From: Microbacteriaceae bacterium
Lineage (GTDB): Bacteria > Actinomycetota > Actinomycetes > Actinomycetales > Microbacteriaceae
Length of the DNA: 14,000 nucleotides
Direction of reading: 5' to 3'
Assembly: GCA_022701925.1 (NCBI GenBank)
Contig: JAKONM010000067.1
Coordinates: 1 to 14,000 of the forward strand
In this document: piece by piece, positions 7,322 through 13,034 of the stretch
How the letters are laid out: each line of letters starts with the position of its first letter
How positions within the stretch are numbered: position 1 is the stretch's first letter
Position numbers and translations under genes: made by a program
Notes under the pieces: model-generated
Told to the model about the DNA's origin: nothing
Database searches by the model: none
Seen by the model: only the letters and a program-made list of their open reading frames with translations

Positions 7322-8566
7322 ATGGCCGAATCGCGAGACGACCAGGGGGTCCGTGACGAGGGCGTCACCTCGCCCGCATCCGGCGCGCGGCCCGATCCGC
7401 AGCAGCAGGCGACGGGGATCGCCGCGCTGATCCAACGGGTGATGGCCTGGAAGCCGGTGCGCGTCTTCCTCCACTACGCGAACGACAACGGACCGCTGCT
7501 GGCGTCCGGGATGACCTACCAGGCGTTCTTCGCGCTGGCGGGCGCGCTGTTCTTCGGCTTCTCGGTGTTCGGCTTCGTGCTCGCGGGGAACGCGACGCTG
7601 CAGGGGCAGGTCTTCACCACCCTGAACCAGTTCCTGCCGAACCTCATCGCCTACGGCGGCGGCGCGGGCATCATCGACGCGGACGCGCTCACGAGGATCC
7701 CCGGGCTGTCGCTGTCGAGCGCGGTCTCGCTGCTGATCGTGCTCTACATGGCGGTCGGATTCCTCGCGACGCTGCGGGCCGCCATCCGCATAATGTTCGG
7801 GCTGCCGAACGAGCAGGGCAACTTCTTCCTGCTGAAACTGCGCGACCTCGGCCTGGCCTTCGCGTTCGGATCCGTGGTCCTGCTGACCGCCGCGATCACG
7901 GTGCTCAGCAACGCGGCCCTCGACTTCACGCTGAGCCTCCTCGGACTGGGCGACGCGAGCCCGGCCCAGGCCGTGCTCGCCCCGGCGGTCGCCCTGGTCG
8001 TCCTGGCCGCGATCGAGACGGCGATGCTGGCGGGGGCGTTCCGGATCCTGTCCGGCATCCCCGTTCCTCGCCGGCGGCTCTGGGCCGGCGCCGCGATCGG
8101 CGGCGTGGCGCTGGCCGTGCTGCAGACCTTCGCCTCGAGCCTGCTGAGCCGCGGTTCGAGCAACCCGCTGATCGGCGGCTTCGCCGTGCTGATCGGTCTG
8201 CTCGTGTTCTTCAGCATCGTCTGCCAGGTGATCCTGATCTCCGCGGCGTGGATCGCGGTGGGCATGCTGGACAACGGCATCGACGCCCGCTCGCTGTCGC
8301 CGGAGCAGAAGGAGCAGGCGGACGCCGAGCGCCTCGAGGAGGCCCGGCGGCTCGTGGCGGACGCGAACCGCGAGGCCCTCGAGCAGCGCGTCCGCGAGGC
8401 GCGCGGCCTGAACCGCTGGCGGCTCTCCCGCGCGCTGCAGGCGGACGTGCGGGCGGAGGCGAAGCGGCGTCAGGAGGTGCCGACCTCCACGGAGTACCAG
8501 CAGGTGCAGGCCGCCACGGGCGACCGGGACCCGGACGCGCGCCAGGTGGACCGCGCCGCGAGGTGA
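7322..8566 (+). CDS. YihY/BrkB-family integral membrane protein
   Basis: 414 residues. Six hydrophobic segments (about 66-90, 131-155, 175-197, 214-240, 253-275, 284-313) and the motif LLASGMTYQAFFAL near the first helix are characteristic of the YihY/BrkB family (formerly mis-named RNase BN). Members are polytopic inner-membrane proteins whose function is not firmly established; transport or envelope roles have been proposed. The N-terminal ~40 residues are hydrophilic. After the last helix comes an unusual ~95-residue charged tail (about 320-414), rich in Glu/Arg/Ala and probably helical or coiled-coil, likely cytoplasmic. No Shine-Dalgarno precedes the ATG, but a -10-like box sits directly upstream, suggesting a leaderless transcript. 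It precedes xth and trpS; I recall this neighbourhood from other Micrococcales, which I cannot check here. Confidence 0.9.
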   Translation: MAESRDDQGVRDEGVTSPASGARPDPQQQATGIAALIQRVMAWKPVRVFLHYANDNGPLLASGMTYQAFFALAGALFFGFSVFGFVLAGNATLQGQVFTTLNQFLPNLIAYGGGAGIIDADALTRIPGLSLSSAVSLLIVLYMAVGFLATLRAAIRIMFGLPNEQGNFFLLKLRDLGLAFAFGSVVLLTAAITVLSNAALDFTLSLLGLGDASPAQAVLAPAVALVVLAAIETAMLAGAFRILSGIPVPRRRLWAGAAIGGVALAVLQTFASSLLSRGSSNPLIGGFAVLIGLLVFFSIVCQVILISAAWIAVGMLDNGIDARSLSPEQKEQADAERLEEARRLVADANREALEQRVREARGLNRWRLSRALQADVRAEAKRRQEVPTSTEYQQVQAATGDRDPDARQVDRAAR

Positions 8567-8590
8567 CCCGCCCGCTCCACGGCTGCGGCA

Positions 8591-8616
8591 GACGGCGCCC
8601 GTGCGGCGACGCCGTC
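8591..8616 (+). terminator. Possible hairpin terminator between YihY-family gene and xth
   Basis: GACGGCG at 8591-8597 pairs perfectly with 8610-8616 around a 12-base loop. It lies 24 bases after the stop and just upstream of the xth promoter candidate. With a 7-bp stem and no T-run, chance pairing in GC-rich DNA is possible. Confidence 0.4.
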
Positions 8617-8641
8617 CGAGCGGCCCGTCCGCGCCCCGCCC

Positions 8642-8647
8642 TACGCT
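8642..8647 (+). promoter_or_regulatory. Candidate -10 box for leaderless xth
   Basis: TACGCT, a strong TANNNT match, ends seven bases before the ATG at 8655. This is the spacing expected if the mRNA begins at the start codon. No clear -35 box is seen. Confidence 0.5.
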
Positions 8648-8654
8648 GGTGACC

Positions 8655-9497
8655 ATGGCGCAGCGCACGGTCCGGGTCGCCACGGTGAACGTGAACGGCG
8701 TCCGCGCCGCGTTCCGCAAGGGCATGGGCGCCTGGCTCGACGGCCGCGGCGTCGAGATCCTGGCGCTGCAGGAGGTGCGGGCCGAGACCGCCGACCTCGA
8801 GGGCCTGCTCGGGCCGGAGTGGGACGTGCTGCACGACGCCGCGTCCGCCAAGGGCCGCGCCGGTGTCGCGATCGCCTCGCGCGGGGCGGCGCAGATCCAC
8901 CGGGTGGCGATCGGCGACGAGGACTTCGACACCGCAGGGCGCTGGCTCGAGGCCGACTACGCGGTCGGCGGCGAGGTGCTGACGGTCGTCTCCGCCTACG
9001 TGCACTCCGGGGAGGTCGGCAGTCCGAAGCAGGACGACAAGTTCCGCTTCCTCGACGCGATGGAGGCGCGGCTGCCGCAGCTGGTCGAGCACGAGCCGCT
9101 CGCGGTCGTGGTGGGCGACCTCAACATCGCGCACCGCAGCCTGGACATCAAGAACTGGAAGGGCAACCTGAAGAACTCGGGGTTCCTGCCCGAGGAGCGC
9201 GCGTACTGGGACCGCTTCGTGGGCGCCGAGGGCGATCCCGGCTACAACGCGGGCGCCGGCCTGGGCTGGATCGACGTCGGGCGCCGTGCCGCCGGCGAGG
9301 TGCAGGGGCCCTACACCTGGTGGTCCTGGCGCGGGCAGACCTTCGCCAACGACGCCGGCTGGCGCATCGACTACCACCTGGCCTCCCCCGCCCTCGGGCA
9401 GCGGGTCGAGTCCGTGGTCGTGGACCGCGCCGCGTCCCGTGACGAGCGCTGGTCCGATCACACCCCGGTGGTCGTCGACTACCGCATCGGCGCCTGA
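8655..9497 (+). CDS. xth: Exodeoxyribonuclease III (AP endonuclease)
   Basis: Base-excision repair enzyme that cuts DNA at abasic sites and removes 3' blocks; 280 residues, typical for the ExoIII/APE1 family. The catalytic set is complete: Asn12 in NVNGVRA, Glu40 in LQEVRA (metal ligand), Tyr115 in SAYVHSG, Asp155 and Asn157 in VGDLNIAH, Asp239 in WRIDYHL, and Asp268-His269 in WSDHTPVV. I chose ATG 8655. An in-frame GTG at 8601 would add 18 Arg/Pro-rich residues, whereas ATG 8655 starts right at the conserved first strand and has a -10-like box at leaderless spacing. trpS follows after 41 bases with no obvious promoter, so the two genes are probably co-transcribed. Confidence 0.95.
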   Translation: MAQRTVRVATVNVNGVRAAFRKGMGAWLDGRGVEILALQEVRAETADLEGLLGPEWDVLHDAASAKGRAGVAIASRGAAQIHRVAIGDEDFDTAGRWLEADYAVGGEVLTVVSAYVHSGEVGSPKQDDKFRFLDAMEARLPQLVEHEPLAVVVGDLNIAHRSLDIKNWKGNLKNSGFLPEERAYWDRFVGAEGDPGYNAGAGLGWIDVGRRAAGEVQGPYTWWSWRGQTFANDAGWRIDYHLASPALGQRVESVVVDRAASRDERWSDHTPVVVDYRIGA

Positions 9498-9538
9498 CCC
9501 TCCTCCCTCACCGACCCGCACCACCTGACGAGGCCCCC

Positions 9539-10543
9539 ATGACCAAGCCCCGGATCTTCTCCGGCATCCAGCCGTCCGCCGAGTCGCTGCACATCGGCAA
9601 CTACATCGGCGCGATCCAGCAGTGGCAGTCGATGCAGGACGACTACGACGCGATCTTCTGCATCGTCGACCTGCACGCCGTCACGGTGCCGCAGGACCCG
9701 AAGGCGCTGCGGGAGGCGACCAGGACCCTGGCCGCCCAGTACCTGGCCGCCGGGATCGACCCCGAGCGCTCCACGATGTTCGTGCAGTCCCAGGTGCCCG
9801 CGCACGCGCAGCTGACGTGGGTGCTGAACGGCATCACCGGCTTCGGCGAGGCCAGCCGCATGACCCAGTTCAAGGACAAGTCGGCCCGCCAGGGCGCCGA
9901 CGCCGCCAGCGTCGGGCTCTTCACCTACCCGATCCTGATGGCGGCCGACATCCTGCTGTACGACACGGAGCGGGTGCCGGTCGGCGACGACCAGAAGCAG
10001 CACGTGGAGCTGGCGCGCGACCTCGCCCAGCGCTTCAACAGCCGATTCGGCGACACCTTCACGGTGCCGCAGCCGCAGATCCAGAAGGAGACCGCGCGCA
10101 TCTACGACCTGCAGAACCCCGCGGCGAAGATGAGCAAGTCCGCGGCGAGCGACAGCGGCATCGTGTGGATGCTCGACACCCCGACGGCGATCGCGAAGAA
10201 GATCAGGTCTGCGGTCACGGACACCGGTCGCGAGGTGCGGTTCGACCGCGCCGAGAAGGCGGGCGTCTCGAACCTGCTGGCGATCCTCTCCGCGTTCCGC
10301 GGGCAGGACATCGCGACGCTGCAGGAGGAGTACGCGGGTCGCGGCTACGGCGACTTCAAGCGCGACGTCGCGGACGCGGTCGTGGAGGCGTTCGCGCCCG
10401 TCAGGGAGCGCACCCTCGAGCTGCAGGCGGACCCCGCCGAGGTCGACCGCATCCTCGAGGCCAGCGGGCAGCGGGCGAACGGCATCGCGTCGGCGAAGCT
10501 GGCGCAGGTGCAGGAGCGCGTGGGGCTCTACCCGTCCTTGTGA
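9539..10543 (+). CDS. trpS: Tryptophanyl-tRNA synthetase
   Basis: Cytoplasmic class Ic aminoacyl-tRNA synthetase charging tRNA-Trp; 334 residues, full length. The class I signatures are present: HIGN at residues 18-21 (LHIGNYIGA) and KMSKS at 197-201 (PAAKMSKSAASD). The tryptophan-pocket region FTYPILMAADILLY (128-141), with its conserved Asp137, and GDDQKQHVELARD (149-161) are also typical. The ATG is preceded by GAGG at 9530-9533 with a five-base spacer. This is the only trpS in the window. No tRNA-like or T-box leader is seen upstream; the 41-base gap from xth is too short for one. No convincing terminator follows, so read-through into the next gene is possible. Confidence 0.97.
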   Translation: MTKPRIFSGIQPSAESLHIGNYIGAIQQWQSMQDDYDAIFCIVDLHAVTVPQDPKALREATRTLAAQYLAAGIDPERSTMFVQSQVPAHAQLTWVLNGITGFGEASRMTQFKDKSARQGADAASVGLFTYPILMAADILLYDTERVPVGDDQKQHVELARDLAQRFNSRFGDTFTVPQPQIQKETARIYDLQNPAAKMSKSAASDSGIVWMLDTPTAIAKKIRSAVTDTGREVRFDRAEKAGVSNLLAILSAFRGQDIATLQEEYAGRGYGDFKRDVADAVVEAFAPVRERTLELQADPAEVDRILEASGQRANGIASAKLAQVQERVGLYPSL

Positions 10544-10619
10544 TGGCCTTCGGCGAGCGGGGCGCCATCGAGGGCGGCCCCGCCCCCTCCGCAACGCGGC
10601 GGCAACACCACTTCCGGTA

Positions 10620-10626
10620 GAAGGGA
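10620..10626 (+). promoter_or_regulatory. Ribosome binding site of the FAD oxidoreductase
   Basis: GAAGGGA ends three bases before the ATG at 10630. The 86-base gap after trpS shows no convincing promoter or terminator. Confidence 0.6.
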
Positions 10627-10629
10627 ACC

Positions 10630-11745
10630 ATGAGCACCACCGCGGACATCGCGATCATCGGCGGCGGCGTCGCCGGCCTCTCCCTGGCGGCCGCGCTGGG
10701 CGGGCGCGCGTCGGTCGTCGTGCTGGAGACCGAGCCGGACCTGTTCCTGCACACCTCCAGCCGGTCGGCCCAGCAGATGCAGCCGACGTACGGGCCCGCG
10801 CCGGTGCGGCGGCTGACAGCCGCGTCGATCCCGATGGTTGAAGCGATCGCGCAGCGGCTCGGCCGGCCGATCTTCACCTCCCGGCCGCTGCTCTGGGCGC
10901 ACGGCTCCCCCGAGCGGGCGGTGTTCGACGAGCTGCTGGCGACCGTGCCGGGGCTGGAGGAGATCGGTGCGGACGAAGCCGTCCGCCTGCTGCCCGCGCT
11001 GCGCCGCGACGCCCTGGTGGACGCCGCGATCGACCGTTCGGCCGTCGAGGTCGACGTGCCCGCGCTGCTCGCCGACTACCGCGAGCGCGCCCTGGCCGCG
11101 GGCGTCCAGATCCTGCCGAGACGGCGTCTGGAGCGCGCGGAGCGGGTCGGAGGAGCATGGCGGCTCACCGCCGGCGGCGAGCAGGTCGAGGCCGGCACCG
11201 TCGTCGACGCGGCCGGCGCCTGGGCGGACCAGGTCGGCGGGCTCCTCGGCGCCCGCGAGCACGGCCTGGTGCCGAAGCGCCGCACGGTGGCGGTCGCGCG
11301 GTCCACGACCCGGCCGGTCGAACCCGGCTGGCCGATGGCGGCGGACGTGGCCGACCGCTGGTACTTCCGGCCGCGCGGCGACGTGCTGCTGGCCTGCGCG
11401 CTGGAGGACGAGCCCAGCGCGCCCGAGGACGCGAAGCCGCGGCCGGAGGTGATCGCGACGGCGATCGAGCGCGTCAACGCCGTGACCGACCTGGCCCTCG
11501 GCGAGCCGGAGGACGGCTGGACCGGCCTCAGGACCATCGCGCCGGACGGCCTGCCCGTCGTCGGGCGCGACCGCGAGGTGCCGGGGCTGTACTGGCTGGC
11601 GGGGCAGGCCGGCTTCGGCATCCAGACCTCGGCGGCCCTGGCGGCCGTGGTCGCCGCCGACCTGCTGGGCGAGGACCACGGTCTCGACGGGTTGGACGGC
11701 GTGCTGGCGGCCGTCGGCCCCGAGCGGGCGTCGCTCGCGGGCTGA
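10630..11745 (+). CDS. FAD-dependent oxidoreductase, DAO family (D-amino-acid dehydrogenase-like)
   Basis: 371 residues. The N-terminal Rossmann motif IIGGGVAGL (9-17), the ribose-binding Glu at 33 and the second FAD motif VVDAAGAWAD (191-200) place it in the DAO superfamily of amine and amino-acid oxidases/dehydrogenases. The layout closely follows Pseudomonas D-arginine dehydrogenase: RSAxxxxxxYG (45-55), PKRR (215-218), GLRxxxxDG (299-307; Arg301 would bind the substrate carboxylate) and GFGIQTSAA (328-336). Against that enzyme as I recall it, active-site His48 and Thr50 are both Gln here and the guanidinium-binding Glu is Leu87. A different, less basic amino-acid substrate is therefore likely. 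The start is supported by GAAGGGA at 10620-10626. No membrane helix. The electron acceptor is unknown. An alpha/beta hydrolase gene follows after 87 bases. Confidence 0.85.
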   Translation: MSTTADIAIIGGGVAGLSLAAALGGRASVVVLETEPDLFLHTSSRSAQQMQPTYGPAPVRRLTAASIPMVEAIAQRLGRPIFTSRPLLWAHGSPERAVFDELLATVPGLEEIGADEAVRLLPALRRDALVDAAIDRSAVEVDVPALLADYRERALAAGVQILPRRRLERAERVGGAWRLTAGGEQVEAGTVVDAAGAWADQVGGLLGAREHGLVPKRRTVAVARSTTRPVEPGWPMAADVADRWYFRPRGDVLLACALEDEPSAPEDAKPRPEVIATAIERVNAVTDLALGEPEDGWTGLRTIAPDGLPVVGRDREVPGLYWLAGQAGFGIQTSAALAAVVAADLLGEDHGLDGLDGVLAAVGPERASLAG

Positions 11746-11780
11746 GGCCGTCCGGAGCCCGGTGCGGCGGGAGCGTCCGA

Positions 11781-11792
11781 CAGGAATTCCTG
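11781..11792. repeat. 12-bp perfect palindrome between oxidoreductase and hydrolase genes
   Basis: CAGGAATTCCTG is self-complementary and unusually AT-rich at its centre for this region. It lies 35 bases after the oxidoreductase stop and 40 bases before the hydrolase ATG. It could be an operator; nothing else supports a role. Confidence 0.4.
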
Positions 11793-11832
11793 AACGACGG
11801 ACCTCCCCCGGGGCCCGCGGCACCGAACCCCG

Positions 11833-12750
11833 ATGATGCGGACGACGACGGGGCTGCCGCTCGTCGCCGACGAGCGCCGACTCGGGCTGACCCGGATCGT
11901 GGTCCCCACCGCCGTCGGCCCGGTGGTCGCCCGGATCGGGGCCGGATCCGGCGCGTCGGGGCTGGTGCTGATCCACGGGGCCGCGGCCTCCTGGACCACG
12001 TGGACCCCGCTGCTGCAAGCCGCGGCCATCGCCGGGCGGCCCCTCAGCGGCGTGGTGGCGGTGGACCTGCCGGGCTGGGGCGGGTCGCCCGCTCCCCGCG
12101 TCCCGCTCGACGCGGCTCGGGCCGCGGAGGCGGTCGCGGAGGTCGCCCGCGCCGCGGGCCTCGAGCGCTGGAGCGTGATCGGGCACTCCCTGGGCGGCTT
12201 CGTGGCGCTCCGGCTGGCGGCCACCGAGCCCGCCGCGACTGAAGCAGTGGTCCTGGTCTCCCCCTCCGGACCCGCCGTCGTGCGGGCCGTGCAGCGCCCG
12301 CTCCTGGGCGGACTGCGGCTGCCGTGGTTCGCCGGGATGCGGCTCGCGATGCGGATGCTGGCGGCGATGCCGCAGGAGGGGGCCGCGCTGCTGCGCGTGC
12401 TCGACCGCACCGGCGTGCTGTCCCGGCTCAGCGCGCCGCTCTTCGCGGACCGGGCAGCGGTGCACCCCTCCGTGCCCGCGGCGCTGGCCGAGGAGGTCCG
12501 GCCGCGGGCCTTCACCGCCGCCACCGCGGCCGCGACCGACGCGGACGTCCAGGAGTGGTCCCGGGTGCGATGCCGCGTCCGGTCCGTGCGGGGGCTGCAC
12601 GACGTGTTCGTCGGTCGGCGCGACGCCGAGCGGCTGCGGGCCCTGCTGCCCGACTTCGCCGAGGTCACGGTGCCGGACGCGGGCCACTTCGCCGCCGTCG
12701 AACGGCCGGACGCCGTGCTGGCCGCCCTCGACGCCGCACGGGGGGCATGA
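11833..12750 (+). CDS. Alpha/beta hydrolase fold protein
   Basis: 305 residues of the alpha/beta hydrolase superfamily; substrate unknown. The oxyanion-hole motif HGAAAS is at 48-53, DLPGWGGS at 78-85, and the nucleophile elbow GHSLGG at 117-122 with Ser119. The acid is probably Asp257 (GLHDVFV) and the base His285 (DAGHFAAVE), so the triad is complete. The cap region (about 145-245) is helical and Ala/Leu/Met-rich. No signal peptide. The ATG at 11833 is followed by another ATG at 11836; neither has a clear Shine-Dalgarno and no -10 box at leaderless spacing is seen, so the start is uncertain. The gene may be transcribed with the upstream FAD oxidoreductase. It could be an esterase, lipase-like or haloperoxidase-type enzyme; the sequence alone does not decide. 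Confidence 0.85.
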   Translation: MMRTTTGLPLVADERRLGLTRIVVPTAVGPVVARIGAGSGASGLVLIHGAAASWTTWTPLLQAAAIAGRPLSGVVAVDLPGWGGSPAPRVPLDAARAAEAVAEVARAAGLERWSVIGHSLGGFVALRLAATEPAATEAVVLVSPSGPAVVRAVQRPLLGGLRLPWFAGMRLAMRMLAAMPQEGAALLRVLDRTGVLSRLSAPLFADRAAVHPSVPAALAEEVRPRAFTAATAAATDADVQEWSRVRCRVRSVRGLHDVFVGRRDAERLRALLPDFAEVTVPDAGHFAAVERPDAVLAALDAARGA

Positions 12751-12775
12751 GGGTGGCGCCTCCGCGGTGCACCCT
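12750..12775 (+). terminator. Weak hairpin at the end of the hydrolase gene
   Basis: AGGGTG at 12750-12755 pairs with CACCCT at 12770-12775 around a 14-base loop. It overlaps the last base of the stop codon and has only six base pairs, so its role as a terminator is doubtful. Confidence 0.25.
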
Positions 12776-12790
12776 GCCGGGCCGGTCTGG

Positions 12791-12796
12791 TAGGAC
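12791..12796 (+). promoter_or_regulatory. Possible -10 region of the riboflavin operon
   Basis: TAGGAC lies 15 bases before the riboswitch P1 stem, the position expected for the promoter. It is not a full TANNNT match, and the -35 region is poor (TGCACC at 12768-12773). Confidence 0.3.
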
Positions 12797-12811
12797 TGGT
12801 CCTTCACAACA

Positions 12812-12942
12812 CGTGCTCCGGGGTCGGTGGAAGTCCGAACCGGCGGTCAAAGTCCGCGAACCCGCACCACCCGGAAGGGCGGTGCGGGCCGATCCGGTGG
12901 AACTCCGGAACCGACAGTCACAGTCTGGATGAGAGAAGCACG
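12812..12942 (+). ncRNA. FMN riboswitch (RFN element) aptamer
   Basis: Binds flavin mononucleotide in the nascent mRNA and represses riboflavin synthesis genes. Stem P1 is six perfect pairs, 12812-12817 with 12937-12942. Conserved RFN blocks occur in order: GGTGGAAGTCCGAACCGG, GCGGTCAAAGTCCGCGAACC, GATCCGGTGGAACTCCGGA, CCGACAGTCACAGTCTGG and ATGAGAGAAG. The variable arm is a long hairpin: 12861-12868 pairs with 12881-12888, and CCC/GGG inside closes a GGAA loop. In the last helix, CAG at 12915-12917 faces CTG at 12925-12927, where the usual sequence is CGG/CCG, a compensatory change. The element lies upstream of ribD on the same strand, as expected. Confidence 0.95.
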
Positions 12943-13029
12943 GAGGCGGTCGCCTGCGCTCGTTCCGAGCGGACGGCGCCCGTCGGCGGCCCGTCCGCCT
13001 CCCCCGGAGCACCCCCGGGACAGGCGGAG
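12942..13029 (+). promoter_or_regulatory. Riboswitch expression platform sequestering the ribD Shine-Dalgarno
   Basis: The strand at 12991-13002 is a hub. TCCGCCT (12994-13000) pairs perfectly with AGGCGGA (13022-13028), which contains the ribD Shine-Dalgarno, and a second stem, 13003-13007 with 13015-13019, stacks inside that loop. CCGCCTCC (12995-13002) pairs perfectly with GGAGGCGG (12942-12949), which begins at the last base of P1. CCGTCCGC (12991-12998) pairs perfectly with GCGGACGG (12969-12976). A further hairpin, 12957-12962 with 12966-12971, competes with that last arm. No T-run follows, so control at translation initiation is more likely than termination. Pairing is seen; the switching order is inferred. 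Confidence 0.65.
13026..13029 (+). promoter_or_regulatory. ribD Shine-Dalgarno
   Basis: GGAG with a five-base spacer to the ATG at 13035. It decides the ribD start and is the element hidden by the expression platform hairpin. Confidence 0.75.
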
Positions 13030-13034
13030 ATCCG

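Noticed and set aside
8601..8654. In-frame GTG start at 8601 for xth
   Set aside because: It adds 18 Arg/Pro-rich residues not expected in ExoIII and would overlap the putative hairpin and promoter. ATG 8655 begins at the conserved first strand.
7187..8932. Upstream extension of the ptsI frame on the minus strand (about 580 extra codons)
   Set aside because: It is antisense to the YihY-family gene and xth and is low-complexity. The ptsI ATG at 7186 has a strong Shine-Dalgarno and a -10 box, and the protein from there is full length.
10542..10569. GATGGC/GCCATC hairpin after trpS as a terminator
   Set aside because: It has only six pairs around a 16-base loop, includes the stop codon and lacks a T-run; too weak to call.
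10528..12807. 759-codon minus-strand open frame opposite the FAD oxidoreductase and hydrolase
   Set aside because: A mirror-frame artefact. The plus-strand genes carry complete FAD and catalytic-triad motifs.
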